Origin: Odiellus spinosus
Lineage: Eukaryota > Arthropoda > Arachnida > Opiliones > Phalangiidae
DNA length: 64,000 nt
Direction: 5' to 3'
Assembly (NCBI GenBank): GCA_963920705.1
Contig: OY987234.1
Coordinates: 3,627,351 to 3,691,350 of the forward strand
This document shows, piece after piece, positions 45,341 to 57,177 of this stretch; within the stretch, counting starts at the first letter, position 1; each line of letters opens with the position of its first letter. The notes below the pieces were generated by a model. It saw only the letters and a program-made list of their open reading frames with translations. It did no database searches and was not told the DNA's origin. A program made the position numbers and the translations under genes.

Positions 45341-45412
45341 GGGTCCGTCCGGGAATCGAACCCGGGACCACTCGCACCCTAAGCGAGTATTATACCACTA
45401 AACCAACGGACC
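45341..45412 (-). tRNA. tRNA-Pro(AGG), consensus copy
   Basis: T4 at 45333-45336. Confidence 0.93.
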
Positions 45413-45672
45413 CTTAATGTGTTGAACCCCATCGGTCAGCTTACATTTCTGAAGATATTTACAATAAGATGCCCAGAACTAATCATGATTCCTAGTACAA
45501 AACGACGGGTACGTCCGGGAATCGAACCCGGGACCAATCGCACCCTAAGCGAGTATTATACCACTAAACCAACGGACCCTTAATGTGTTGAACCCCATCG
45601 GTCAGCTTACATTTCTGAAGATATTTACAAAAAAATGCCCAGAACTAAACATGATTCCTAGTACAAAACGAC

Positions 45673-45744
45673 GGGTCCGTCCGGGAATCGAACCCGGGAC
45701 CACTCGCACCCTAAGCGAGTATTATACCACTAAACCAACGGACC
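45673..45744 (-). tRNA. tRNA-Pro(AGG), consensus copy
   Basis: T4 at 45665-45668. The unit on its high-coordinate side (45839-45910) has A58 changed to G in the T loop. Confidence 0.93.
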
Positions 45745-46176
45745 CTTAATGTGTTGAACCTCATCGGTCAGCTTACATTTCTGAAGAAATTTACAATAAG
45801 ATGCCCAGAACTAAACATGATTCCTAGTACAAAACGACGGGTCCGTCCGGGAACCGAACCCGGGACCACTCGCACCCTAAGCGAGTATTATACCACTAAA
45901 CCAACGGACCCTTAATGTGTTGAACCACATCGGTCAGCTTACATTTCTGAAGATATTTACAATAAGATGCCCAGAACTAAACATGATTCCTAGTACGAAA
46001 CGACGGGTCCGTCCGGGAATCGAACCCGGGACCACTCGCACCCTAAGCGAGTATTATATCACTAAACCAACGGACCCTTTATGTCTTGAACCCCATCGGT
46101 CAGCTTACATTTCAGAAGATAGTTACAAAAAGGTGCCCAAAATTAAACAAGGTTCATGATTATGATACAAAACGAC

Positions 46177-46248
46177 GGGTCCGTCCGGGAATCGAACCCG
46201 GGACCACTCGCACCCTAAGCGAGTATTATACCACTAAACCAACGGACC
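46177..46248 (-). tRNA. tRNA-Pro(AGG), consensus copy
   Basis: T4 at 46169-46172. Its 5' flank is of the TTATTGTGGTG type otherwise found next to TGG copies, pointing to exchange within units. Confidence 0.93.
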
Positions 46249-46992
46249 ATTATTGTGGTGAACCCCATCGATCAGCTTACATTTCAGAAGATAGTTACAA
46301 ATAGATACCCATAAGTAAACATGATTCATGGTACAAATCTATGAGTCCGTGTTGGAATCTAACCCGGGACCATTCGCACCCAAAGCGAGTATTATACCAC
46401 TAAACCAACGGAGCGTTATTGTGGTGAACCCCATCGGTCAGCTTACATTTCAAAAGATAGTTACAAAAAGTTTCCCTTAATAAAGCATGATACAAAACGA
46501 CGGGTCCGTCCGGGAATCGACCCCGTTACCACTCGCACCCAAAGCGAGTATTATACCACTAAACCAACGGACCGTTATTGTAGTGAACCCCATCGATCAG
46601 CTTACATTTCAGAAGATAGTTACAAAAAGATTCCCTTAATTAAGCATGATACAAAAGGACGGGTCCGTCCGGGAATCGAACCCGGGACCACTCCCACCCA
46701 AAGCGAGTATTATACCAGTAAACCAACGGACCCTTATTGTGTTGAACCACAACGGTCAGCTTACATTTCTGAAGATATTTACAATAAGATGCCCAGAACT
46801 AAACATGATTCCTAGTACAAAACGACGGGTCCGTCCGGGAATCGAACCCGGGACCACTCGCACCCTAAGCGAGTATTATACCACTAAACCAACGGAACCT
46901 TAATGTGTTGAACCCCATCGGTCAGCTTACATTTCAGAAGATAGTTACAATAAGGTGCCCAAAATTAAACAAGATGCATGATACAAAACGAC

Positions 46993-47064
46993 GGGTCCGT
47001 CCGGGAATCGAACCCGGGACCACTCGCACGCAAAGCGAGTATTATACCACTAAACCAACGGACC
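46993..47064 (-). tRNA. tRNA-Pro body with Ala anticodon UGC
   Basis: Equal to the TGG consensus except position 36: loop TTTGCGT gives anticodon UGC, pairing with Ala codon GCA. Stems, A and B boxes and T4 (46985-46988) are intact. The acceptor begins G1-G2 with no G3-U70 pair, the main AlaRS identity element, so charging with alanine is not expected from known rules. If ProRS still charged it, it would put Pro at Ala codons. Confidence 0.85.
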
Positions 47065-47649
47065 GTTATTGTGGTGAACCCCATCGATCAGCTTACATTT
47101 CAGAAGATAGTTACAAATAGATACCCATAAGTAAACATGATTCATGGTACAAATCTATGAGTCCGTGTTGGATTCTAACCCGGGACCACTCGCACCTTTA
47201 ACGAGTATTATACCACTAAACCAACGGACCCTTAATGTGATGAACCCCATTGGTCAGCTTACATTTCTGAAGATATTTACAATAAGATGCCCAGAACTAA
47301 ACATGATTCCTAGTACAAAACGACGGGTCCGTCCGGGAATCGAACCCGGGACCACTCGCACCCTAAGCGAGTATTAAACCACTAAACCAACGGACCCTTA
47401 ATGTGTTGAACCCCATCGGTCAGCTTACATTTCAGAAGATAGTTACAATAAGGTGCCCAAAATTAAACAAGATCCATGGTACAAAACGACGGTTCCGTCC
47501 GGGAATCGAACTAGGGACCACTCGCACCCTAAGCGAGTATTAAACCACTAAACCAACGGAGCGTTAATGTGGTGATTACCCTTGGTCAGCTTACATTTCA
47601 AATGATAGTTACAAAAAGATTCCCTTAAATAAGCATGATACAAAACGAC

Positions 47650-47721
47650 GGGTCCGTCCGGGAATCGAACCCGGGACCACTCGCACCTTTAGCGAGTATT
47701 ATACCACTAAACCATCGGACC
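47650..47721 (-). pseudogene. tRNA-Pro-like copy, loop TAAAGGT (anticodon position AAG, U33 lost)
   Basis: The anticodon loop is TAAAGGT. Positions 34-36 read AAG (Leu type) but U33, needed for the U-turn, is A. The acceptor also has an A7-A66 mismatch. Stem CTCGC/GCGAG, B box and T4 remain. Probably inactive in decoding. Confidence 0.7.
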
Positions 47722-47981
47722 CTTGATGTGTTGAACCCCATCGGTCAGCTTACATTTCAGAAGATATTTACAATAAGATGCCCAGAACTAAACATGATTC
47801 CTAGTACAAAACGACGGGTCCGTCCGGGAATCGAACCCGGGACCACTCGCACCCTAAGCGAGTATTATACCACTAAACCAACGGAACCTTAATGTGTTGA
47901 ACCCCATCGGTCAGCTTACATTTCAGAAGATAGTTACAATAAGGTGCCCAAAATTAAACAAGATGCATGATACAAAACGAC

Positions 47982-48053
47982 GGGTCCGTCCGGGAATCGA
48001 ACCCGGGACCACTCGCACGCAAAGCGAGTATTATACCACTAAACCAACGGACC
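47982..48053 (-). tRNA. tRNA-Pro body with Ala anticodon UGC (duplicate)
   Basis: Identical partner of 46993-47064 in the 989-bp tandem duplication; T4 at 47974-47977. Confidence 0.85.
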
Positions 48054-48638
48054 GTTATTGTGGTGAACCCCATCGATCAGCTTACATTTCAGAAGATAGT
48101 TACAAATAGATACCCATAAGTAAACATGATTCATGGTACAAATCTATGAGTCCGTGTTGGATTCTAACCCGGGACCACTCGCACCTTTAACGAGTATTAT
48201 ACCACTAAACCAACGGACCCTTAATGTGATGAACCCCATTGGTCAGCTTACATTTCTGAAGATATTTACAATAAGATGCCCAGAACTAAACATGATTCCT
48301 AGTACAAAACGACGGGTCCGTCCGGGAATCGAACCCGGGACCACTCGCACCCTAAGCGAGTATTAAACCACTAAACCAACGGACCCTTAATGTGTTGAAC
48401 CCCATCGGTCAGCTTACATTTCAGAAGATAGTTACAATAAGGTGCCCAAAATTAAACAAGATCCATGGTACAAAACGACGGTTCCGTCCGGGAATCGAAC
48501 TAGGGACCACTCGCACCCTAAGCGAGTATTAAACCACTAAACCAACGGAGCGTTAATGTGGTGATTACCCTTGGTCAGCTTACATTTCAAATGATAGTTA
48601 CAAAAAGATTCCCTTAAATAAGCATGATACAAAACGAC

Positions 48639-48710
48639 GGGTCCGTCCGGGAATCGAACCCGGGACCACTCGCACCTTTAGCGAGTATTATACCACTAAA
48701 CCATCGGACC
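48639..48710 (-). pseudogene. tRNA-Pro-like copy, loop TAAAGGT (duplicate)
   Basis: Same changes as 47650-47721, carried by the 989-bp duplication. Confidence 0.7.
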
Positions 48711-49479
48711 CTTGATGTGTTGAACCCCATCGGTCAGCTTACATTTCAGAAGATATTTACAATAAGATGCTCAGAACTAAACATGATTCCTAGTACAAAA
48801 CGACGGTTCCGTCCGGGAATCGAACTAGGGACCACTCGCACCCAAAGCGAGTATTATACCACTGAACCAACGGACCGTTATTGTGGTGAACCCCATCGAT
48901 CAGCTTACATTTCAGAAGATAGTTACAAATAGATGCCCAGAAGTAAACATGATTCATGGTACAAATCTATGAGTCCGTGTTCGAATCTAACCCGGGACCA
49001 TTCGCACCCAAAGCGAGTATTATACCACTAAACCAACGGAGCGCTGTTGTGGTGAACCCCATCGGTCAGCTTACATTTCAGAAGATATTTACAATAAGAT
49101 GCCCAGAACTAAACATGACTCCTAGTACAAAACGACGGGTCCGTCCGGCAATCGAACCCGGGACCACTAGCACCCTAAGCGAGTATTATACCACTAAACC
49201 AACGGACCCTTGTTGTGAAGAACCCCATCGGTCAGCTTACATTTCAGAAGATACTTACAATAAGGTGCCCAAAATTAAACAAGATTCATGGTTATGAAAC
49301 AAAACGACGGGTCCGTCCGGGAATCGAACCCGGGACCACTCGCACCCTAAGCGATTATTATACCACTAAACCAACGGGCCCTTGTTGTGAAGAACCCCAT
49401 CGGTCAGCTTACATTGCAGAAGATACTTACAATAAGGTGCCCAAAATTAAACAAGATTCATGGTTATGATACAAAAGAC

Positions 49480-49551
49480 GGGTCCGTCCGGGAATCGAAC
49501 CCGGGACCACTCGCACCCTAAGCGAGTATTATACCACTAAACCAACGGACC
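49480..49551 (-). tRNA. tRNA-Pro(AGG), consensus copy
   Basis: T4 at 49473-49476, one base nearer than usual because the trailer is CGTC rather than CGTCG before the T run. Confidence 0.92.
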
Positions 49552-49651
49552 CTTGCTGTGTTGAACCCCATTGGTCAGCTTACATTTCAGAAGATAGTTA
49601 CAATAAGGTGCCCAAAATTAAACAAGATTCAAGGTTGTGATACAAAACGAC

Positions 49652-49723
49652 GGGTCCGTCCGGGAATCGAACCCGGGACCACTCGCACCCAAAGCGAGTA
49701 TTATACCACTAAACCAACGGACC
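49652..49723 (-). tRNA. tRNA-Pro(TGG), consensus copy
   Basis: T4 at 49644-49647. Partner in the roughly 7-kb duplication at 56627-56698. Confidence 0.93.
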
Positions 49724-51092
49724 GTTGTTGTGGTGAACCCCATCGTCAGCTTACATTTCAGAAGATAGTTACAAATAGATGCCCAGAAGTAAACATGATT
49801 CATGGTACAAATCTATGAGTCCGTGTTGGAATCTAACCCGGGACCATTCGCACCCAAAGCGAGTATTATACCACTAAACCAACGGACCGTTATTGTGGTA
49901 AACCCCATCGATCAGCCTACATTTCAGAAGATAGTTACAAATAGATACCCAGAAGTAAACATGATTCATGGTGTTGGAATCTAACCCGGGACCATTCGCA
50001 CCCAAAGCGAGTATTATACCACTAAACCAACGGAGCGTTATTGTGGGGAACCCCATCGGTCAGCTTACAATTCAGAAGATATTTACAATAAGATGCCCAG
50101 AACTAAACATGATTCCTAGTACAAAACGACGGGTCCGTCCGGGAATCGAACCCGGGACCACTCGCACCCAAAGCGAGTATTATACCACTAAAACCAACGG
50201 ACCCTTGCTGTGTTGAACCCCATTGGTCAGCTTACATTTCAGAAGATAGTTACAATAAGGTGCCCAAAATTAAACAAGATTCATGATTATGATGCAAAAC
50301 GACGGGTCCGTCCGGGATCGAACCCGGGACGACTCGCACCCTAAGCGAGTATTATACGACTAAACCAACGGACCCTTGTTGTGAAGAACCCCATCGGTCA
50401 GCTTACATTTCAGAAGATAGTTACAATAAGGTGCCCAAAATTAAACAAGATTCATGGTTATGATACAAAACGACGGGTCTGTCCGGGACCACTCGCACCC
50501 AAAGCGAGTATTATACCACTAAACCAACGGACCGTTATTGTGGTGAACCCCATCGTCAGCTTACATTTCAGAAGATAGTTACAAATAGATGCCCAGAAGT
50601 AAACATGATTCATGGTGTTGGAATCTAACCCGGGACCATTCGCAAACAAAGCGAGTATTAAACCACTAAACCAACGGAGCGTTATTGTGGTGAATACCCT
50701 CGGTCAGCTTACATTTCAAATGATAGTTACAAAAAGATTCCCTTAATTAAGCATGATACAAAAGGACGGGTCCGTCCGGGAATCGAACCCGGGACCATTC
50801 GCACCCAAAGCGAGTATTATACCACTAAAGCAACGGAGCGTTATTGTGGTGAATACCCTCGGTCAGCTTACATTTCAAATGATAGTTACAAAAAGATTCC
50901 CTTAATTAAGCATGATACAAAACGACAAGTCCTTCCGGGAATCGAACCCGGGACCACTCGCACCCTAAGCGAGTATTATACCACTAAACCATCGGACCCT
51001 TGATGTGTTGAACCCCATGGGTCAGCTTACATTTCAGAAGATATTTACAATAAGATGCCCAGAACTAAACATGATTCCTAGTACAAAACGAC

Positions 51093-51164
51093 GGGTCCGT
51101 CCGGGAATCGAACCCGGGACCACTCGCACCCAAAGCGAGTATTATACCACTAAACCAACGGACC
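51093..51164 (-). tRNA. tRNA-Pro(TGG), consensus copy
   Basis: T4 at 51085-51088. Partner at 57919-57990. The next unit (51259-51330) differs by one acceptor base. Confidence 0.93.
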
Positions 51165-51930
51165 CTTGCTGTGTTGAACCCCAGTGGTCAGCTTACATTT
51201 CAGAAGATATTTACAATAAGATGCCCAGAACTAAACATGATTCCTAGTACAAAACGACGGGTACGTCCGGGAATCGAACCCGGGACCACTCGCACCCAAA
51301 GCGAGTATTATACCACTAAACCAACGGACCCTTGCTGTGTTGAACCCCATTGGTCAGCTTACATTTCAGAAGATAGTTACAATAAGGTGCCCAAAATTAA
51401 ACAAGATTCATGATTATGATACAAAACGACGGTTCCGTCCGGGAATCGAACCCGTGACCACTCGCACCCAAAGCGAGTATTATACCACTAAACCAACGGA
51501 CCGTTATTGTGGTGAACCCCATCGTCAGCTTACATTTCAGAAGATAGTTACAAATAGATCCCCAGAAGTAAGCATGAATCACGGTACAAATCTATGAGAA
51601 CGTGTTGGAATCTAACCCGGGACCATTCGCACACAAAACGAGTATTAAACCACTAAACCAACGGAGCGCTATTGTGGTGAATACCTTCGGTCAGCTTACA
51701 TTTCAAATGATAGTTACAAAAAGATTCCCTTAATTAAGCATGATACAAAACGACGAGTCCGTCCGGGAATCGAACCCGGGACCACTCGCACCCTAAGCGA
51801 GTATTATACCGCTAAACCATCGGACCCTTGATGTGTTGAACCCCATGGGTCAGCTTACATTTCAGAAGATATTTACAATAAGATGCCCAGAACAAAACAT
51901 GATTTCTAGTACAAAACGACGGGTCCGTCC

Positions 51931-52002
51931 GGGAATCGAACCCGGGACCACTCGCACCCTAAGCGAGTATTATACCACTAAACCAACGGACCGTTGTTGT
52001 GA
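51931..52002 (-). tRNA. tRNA-Pro(AGG), consensus copy
   Basis: T4 at 51923-51926. Partner at 58580-58651. Confidence 0.93.
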
Positions 52003-52258
52003 AGAACCCCATCGGTCAGCTTACATTTCAGAAGATACTTACAATAAGGTGCCCAAAATTAAACAAGATTCATGGTTATGATACAAAACGACGGGTCCGT
52101 CCGGGAATCGAACCCGGGACCACTCGCACCCTAAGCGAGTATTATACCACTAAACCATCGGACCCTTGATGTGTTGAACCCCATCGGTCATCTTACATTT
52201 CAGAAGATATTTACAATAAGATGCTCAGAACTAAACATGATTCCTAGTACAAAACGAC

Positions 52259-52330
52259 GGGTCCGTCCGGGAATCGAACCCGGGACCACTCGCTCACTAA
52301 GCGAGTATTATACCACTAAACCAACGGCCC
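52259..52330 (-). tRNA. tRNA-Pro-like body with Thr anticodon AGU
   Basis: Loop reads TTAGTGA (anticodon AGU, pairing with Thr codon ACU) through two changes, at positions 36 and 38. The anticodon stem CTCGC/GCGAG is kept. The acceptor also has one change (GGGCCGT against ACGGACC, one mismatch). T4 at 52251-52254 is intact. The paired copy at 58918-58989 in the 7-kb duplication is a normal TGG gene. Function is doubtful because of the acceptor mismatch. Confidence 0.75.
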
Positions 52331-52934
52331 CTTGCTGTGTTGAACCCCATTGGTCAGCTTACATTTCAGAAGATAGTTACAATAAGGTGCCCAAAATTAA
52401 ACAAGATTCATGATTATGATACAAAACGACGGGTCCGTCCGGGAATCGAACCCGGGACCACTCGCACCCAAAGCGAGTATCATACCACTAAACCAACGGA
52501 CCGTTATTGTGGTGAACCCCATCGATCAGCTTACATTTCAGAAGATAGTTACAAATAGATGCTCAGACGTAAACATGATTCATGGTACAAATCTATGAGT
52601 CCGTGTTGGAATCTAACCCGGGACCATTCGCACCCAAAGCGAGTATTATACCACTAAACCAACGGAGCGTTATTGTGGTGAACCCTATTGGTCAGCTTAC
52701 ATTTCAGAAGATAGTTATAATAAGGTGCCCAAAATTAAACAAGATTCGTGATTATGATACAAAACGACGGGTCCATCCGTGAATCGAACCCGGGACCACT
52801 CGCACCCTAAGCGAGTATTATACCACTAAACCAAGGGACCCTTAATGTGTTGAACCCCATAGGTCAGCTTACATTTCTGAAGATATTTACGATAAGATGC
52901 CCAGAACTAAACATGATTCAAAGTACAAAACGAC

Positions 52935-53006
52935 GGGTCCGTCCGGGAATCGAACCCGGGACCACTCGCACCCTAAGCGAGTATTATACCACTAAACCAA
53001 CGGACC
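52935..53006 (-). tRNA. tRNA-Pro(AGG), consensus copy
   Basis: T4 at 52927-52930. Partners at 59586 (offset 6,651) and 60913 (a further 1,327). Confidence 0.93.
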
Positions 53007-53106
53007 CTTGTTGTGAAGAACCCCATCGGTCAGCTTACATTTCAGAAGGTAGTTACAATAAGGTGCCCAAAATTAAACAAGATTCATGGTTATGATACAA
53101 AACGAC

Positions 53107-53178
53107 GGGTCCGTCCGGGAATCGAACCCGGGACCACTCGCACCCTAAGCGAGTATTATACCACTAAACCAACGAACC
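53107..53178 (-). tRNA. tRNA-Pro(AGG), acceptor G-U pair
   Basis: Position 4 of the acceptor is T (GGTTCGT), giving a G-U wobble with G69. Otherwise consensus with T4. Carried along in the 6,651-bp and 1,327-bp duplications (59758, 61085). Confidence 0.85.
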
Positions 53179-53759
53179 CTTACTGTGTTGAACCCCATCG
53201 GTCAGCTTACATTTTAGAAGATAGATACAAATAGATGCCCATAAGTAAACATAATTCATGGTACAAATCTATGATTCCGTTTTGGAATCTAACCCGGGAC
53301 CATTCGCACCCAAAGCGAGTATTATACCACTAAACCAACGGAGCGTTATTGTGGTGAATACCCTCGGTCAGCTTACATTCCAAATGATAGTTACAAAAAG
53401 ATTCCCTTAATTAATCATGATACAAAACGACGGTTCCGTCCGGGAGTCGAACCCGGGACCACTCGCACCCTAAGCGAGTATTACACCACTAAACCATCGG
53501 ACCCTTGATGTGTTGAACCCCATCGGTCAGCTTACATTTAAGAAGATAGTTACAATAAGATGCCCAAAATTAAACAAGATTCATGATTATGATACAAAAC
53601 GACGGGAATCGAACCCGGGACCACTCGCACCCTAAACGAGTTATATACCACTAAACCAACGGACCCTTAATGTGGTGAACCCCATGGGTCAGCTTACATT
53701 TCAGAAGATATTTACAATAAGATGCCCAGAACTAAACATGATTCCTAGTACAAAACGAC

Positions 53760-53831
53760 GGGTCCGTCCGGGAATCGAACCCGGGACCACTCGCACCCAA
53801 AGCGAGTATTATACCACTAAACCAACGGACC
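53760..53831 (-). tRNA. tRNA-Pro(TGG), consensus copy
   Basis: T4 at 53752-53755. Partners at 60411 and 61738. Confidence 0.93.
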
Positions 53832-54103
53832 CTTGCTGTGTTGAACCCCATTGGTCAGCTTACATTTCAGAAGATAGTTACAATAAGGTGCCCAAAATTA
53901 AACAAGATTCATGATTATGATACAAAACAACGGGTCCGTCCGGGAATCGAACCCGGGACCATTCGCCCCCAAGGCGAGTATTATACCACTAAACCAACGG
54001 ACCCTTCTTGTGAAGAACCCCATCGGTCAGCTTACATTTCAGAAGATAGTTACAATAATGTGCCCAAAATTAAACAAGATTCATGGTTATGATACAAAAC
54101 GAC

Positions 54104-54175
54104 GGGTCCGTCCGGGAATCGAACCCGGGATCACTCGCACCCAAAGCGAGTATTATACCACTAAACCAACGGACC
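54104..54175 (-). tRNA. tRNA-Pro(TGG), one variable-loop change
   Basis: Variable loop carries one purine transition; stems, boxes and terminator are consensus. Confidence 0.83.
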
Positions 54176-54434
54176 GTTATTGTGGTGAACCCCATCGTCA
54201 GCTTACATTTCAGAAGATAGTTACAAATAGATGCCCAGAAGTAAACATGATTCATGGGACAAATCTATGAGTCCGTGTTGGAATCTAACCCGGGACCATT
54301 CGCACCCAAAGCGAGTATTATACCACTAAACCAACGGACCGTTATTGTGGTGAACCCCATCGATCAGCTTACATTTCAGAAGATAGTTACAAATAGATGC
54401 CCAGAAGTAAACATGATTCATGGTACAAATCTAT

Positions 54435-54506
54435 GAGTCCGTGTTGGAATCTAACCCGGGACCATTCGCACCCAAAGCGAGTATTATACCACTAAACCAA
54501 CGGAGC
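54435..54506 (-). pseudogene. tRNA-Pro class lacking C56 and terminator, representative
   Basis: The 3' part diverged together: T loop TTAGATT (C56 lost, so the B box fails), T stem 3' strand CCAAC instead of CCCGG (three mismatches), acceptor end unlike consensus, and no T run downstream (ATAGATTTGTACC). The 5' two thirds, including A box and anticodon TGG, stay close to consensus. Copies of this class recur in both arrays, always in the same GGTACAAATCTATGAG spacer context, so the class was fixed once and then amplified. Confidence 0.9.
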
Positions 54507-54600
54507 GTTATTGTGGTGAACCCCATCGGTCAGCTTACATTTCAGAAGATATTTACAATAAGATGCCCAGAACTAAACATGATTCCTAGTACAAAACGAC

Positions 54601-54672
54601 GGGTCCGTCCGGGAATCGAACCCGGGACCACTCGCACCCAAAGCGAGTATTATACCACTAAACCAACGGACC
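54601..54672 (-). tRNA. tRNA-Pro(TGG), consensus copy
   Basis: T4 at 54593-54596. Confidence 0.93.
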
Positions 54673-54944
54673 CTTGCTGTGTTGAACCCCATCGGTCAGC
54701 TTACATTTCAGAAGATAGTTACAATAAGGTGCCCAAAATTAAACAAGATTCATGATTATGATACAAAACGACGGGTCCGTCTGGGAATCGAACCCGGGAC
54801 CACTCGCACCCTAAGCGAGTATTATACCACTAAGCCAACTTACCCTTGTTGTGAAGAATCCCATCGGTCAGCTTACATTTCAGAAGATAGTTACAATAAG
54901 GTGCCCAAAATTAAACAAGATTCATGGTTATGATACAAAACGAC

Positions 54945-55016
54945 GGGTCCGTCCGGGAATCGAACCCGGGACCACTCGCACCCTAAGCGAGTATTATTCC
55001 ACTAAACCAACGGACC
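54945..55016 (-). tRNA. tRNA-Pro(AGG), one D-loop change
   Basis: D loop GGAAT for GGTAT, keeping the GG pair that contacts the T loop. A box still fits. Recurs at 55792, 62585 and 63438. Confidence 0.83.
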
Positions 55017-55125
55017 CTTAATGTGTTGCCCCCATCGGTCAGCTTACATTTCAGAAAATAGTTACAATAAGGTGCCCAAAATTATACAAGATTCATGATT
55101 ATGATACAAAACGACGGGTCCGTCC

Positions 55126-55197
55126 GGGAATCGAACCCGGGACAACTCGCACCCTAAGCGAGTATTATACCACTAAACCAACGGACCCTTGCTGTGT
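55126..55197 (-). tRNA. tRNA-Pro(AGG), one variable-loop change
   Basis: Variable loop TTGTC. Recurs at 62756 and 63609 in the later duplications. Confidence 0.82.
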
Positions 55198-55619
55198 TGA
55201 ACCCCATCGGTCAGCTTACATTTCAGAAGATAGTTACAATAATGTGCCCAAAATTAAACAAGATTCATGGTTATGATACAAAACGACGGGTCCGTCCGGG
55301 AATCTAACCCGGGACCATTCGCACCCAAAGCGAGTATTATATCACTAAACCAACGGACCGTTATTGTGGTAAACCCCATCGATCAGCCTACATTTCAGAA
55401 GATAGTTACAAATAGATGCCCAGAAGTAAACATGATTCATGGTACAAATCTATGAGTCCGTGTTGGAATCTAACCCGGGACCATTCGCACCCAAAGCGAG
55501 TATTATACCACTAAACCAACGGAGCGTTATTGTGGTGAACCCCATCGGTCAGCTTACATTTCAGAAGATATTTACAATAAGATGCCCAGAACTAAACATG
55601 ATTCCTAGTACAAAACGAC

Positions 55620-55691
55620 GGGTCCGTCCGGGAATCGAACCCGGGACCACTCGCACCCAAAGCGAGTATTATACCACTAAACCAACGGACC
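55620..55691 (-). tRNA. tRNA-Pro(TGG), consensus copy
   Basis: T4 at 55612-55615. Confidence 0.93.
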
Positions 55692-55791
55692 CTTGCTGTG
55701 TTGAACCCCATCGGTCAGCTTACATTTCAGAAGATAGTTACAATAAGGTGCCCAAAATTAAACAAGATTCATGGTTATGATACAAAACGAC

Positions 55792-55863
55792 GGGTCCGTC
55801 CGGGAATCGAACCCGGGACCACTCGCACCCTAAGCGAGTATTATTCCACTAAACCAACGGACC
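55792..55863 (-). tRNA. tRNA-Pro(AGG), one D-loop change
   Basis: Same D-loop variant as 54945-55016, 847 bp away. Confidence 0.83.
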
Positions 55864-56454
55864 CTTAATGTGTTGCCCCCATCGGTCAGCTTACATTTCA
55901 GAAGATAGTTACAAATAGATGCCCAGAAGTAAACATGATTCATGGTACAAATCTATGAGTCCGTGTTGGAATCTAACCCGGGACCATTCGCACCCAAAGC
56001 GAGTATTATACCACTAAACCAACGGACCGTTATTGTGGTGAACCCCATCGATCAGCTTACATTTCAGAAGATAGTTACAAATAGATGCCCAGAAGTAAAC
56101 ATGATTCATGGTACAAATCTATGAGTCCGTGTTGGAATCTAACCCGGGACCATTCGCACCCAAAGCGAGTATTATACCACTAAACCAACGGACCGTTATT
56201 GTGGTGAACCCCATCGATCAGCTTACATTTCAGAAGATAGTTACAAATAGATGCCCAGAAGTAAACATGATTCATGGTACAAATCTATGAGTCCGTGTTG
56301 GAATCTAACCCGGGACCATTCGCACCCAAAGCGAGTATTATACCACTAAACCAACGGAGCGTTATTGTGGTGAACCCCATCGGTCAGCTTACATTTCAGA
56401 AGATATTTACAATAAGATGCCCAGAACTAAACATGATTCCTAGTACAAAACGAC

Positions 56455-56526
56455 GGGTCCGTCCGGGAATCGAACCCGGGACCACTCGCACCCAAAGCGA
56501 GTATTATACCACTAAACCAACGGACC
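56455..56526 (-). tRNA. tRNA-Pro(TGG), consensus copy
   Basis: T4 at 56447-56450. Confidence 0.93.
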
Positions 56527-56626
56527 CTTGCTGTGTTGAACCCCATTGGTCAACTTACATTTCAGAAGATAGTTACAATAAGGTGCCCAAAATTAAACAA
56601 GATTCATGGTTATGATACAAAACGAC

Positions 56627-56698
56627 GGGTCCGTCCGGGAATCGAACCCGGGACCACTCGCACCCAAAGCGAGTATTATACCACTAAACCAACGGACC
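56627..56698 (-). tRNA. tRNA-Pro(TGG), consensus copy
   Basis: T4 at 56619-56622. Partner of 49652-49723 (offset 6,975). Confidence 0.93.
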
Positions 56699-57105
56699 GT
56701 TGTTGTGGTGAACCCCATCGTCAGCTTACATTTCAGAAGATAGTTACAAATAGATGCCCAGAAGTAAACATGATTCATGGTACAAATCTATGAGTCCGTG
56801 TTGGAATATAACCCGGGACCATTCGCACCCAAAGCGAGTATTATACCACTAAACCAACGGACCGTTATTGTGGTAAACCCCATCGATCAGCCTACATTTC
56901 AGAAGATAGTTACAAATAGATACCCAGAAGTAAACATGATTCATGGTGTTGGAATCTAACCCGGGACCATTCGCACCCAAAGCGAGTATTATACCACTAA
57001 ACCAACGGAGCGTTATTGTGGGGAACCCCATCGGTCAGCTTACAATTCAGAAGATATTTACAATAAGATGCCCAGAACTAAACATGATTCCTAGTACAAA
57101 ACGAC

Positions 57106-57177
57106 GGGTCCGTCCGGGAATCGAACCCGGGACCACTCGCACCCAAAGCGAGTATTATACCACTAAACCAACGGACC
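57106..57177 (-). tRNA. tRNA-Pro(TGG), consensus copy
   Basis: T4 at 57098-57101. Its partner at 50131-50203 has one extra A in the D-loop region, so this member preserves the clean form. Confidence 0.93.

Larger units (their letters stand above)
46771..48769. repeat. 989-bp tandem duplication
   Basis: About 46771-47759 and 47760-48748 (six units each) are identical as far as read, including the Ala-anticodon copy and the AAG-loop copy. Ends are approximate. Confidence 0.85.
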
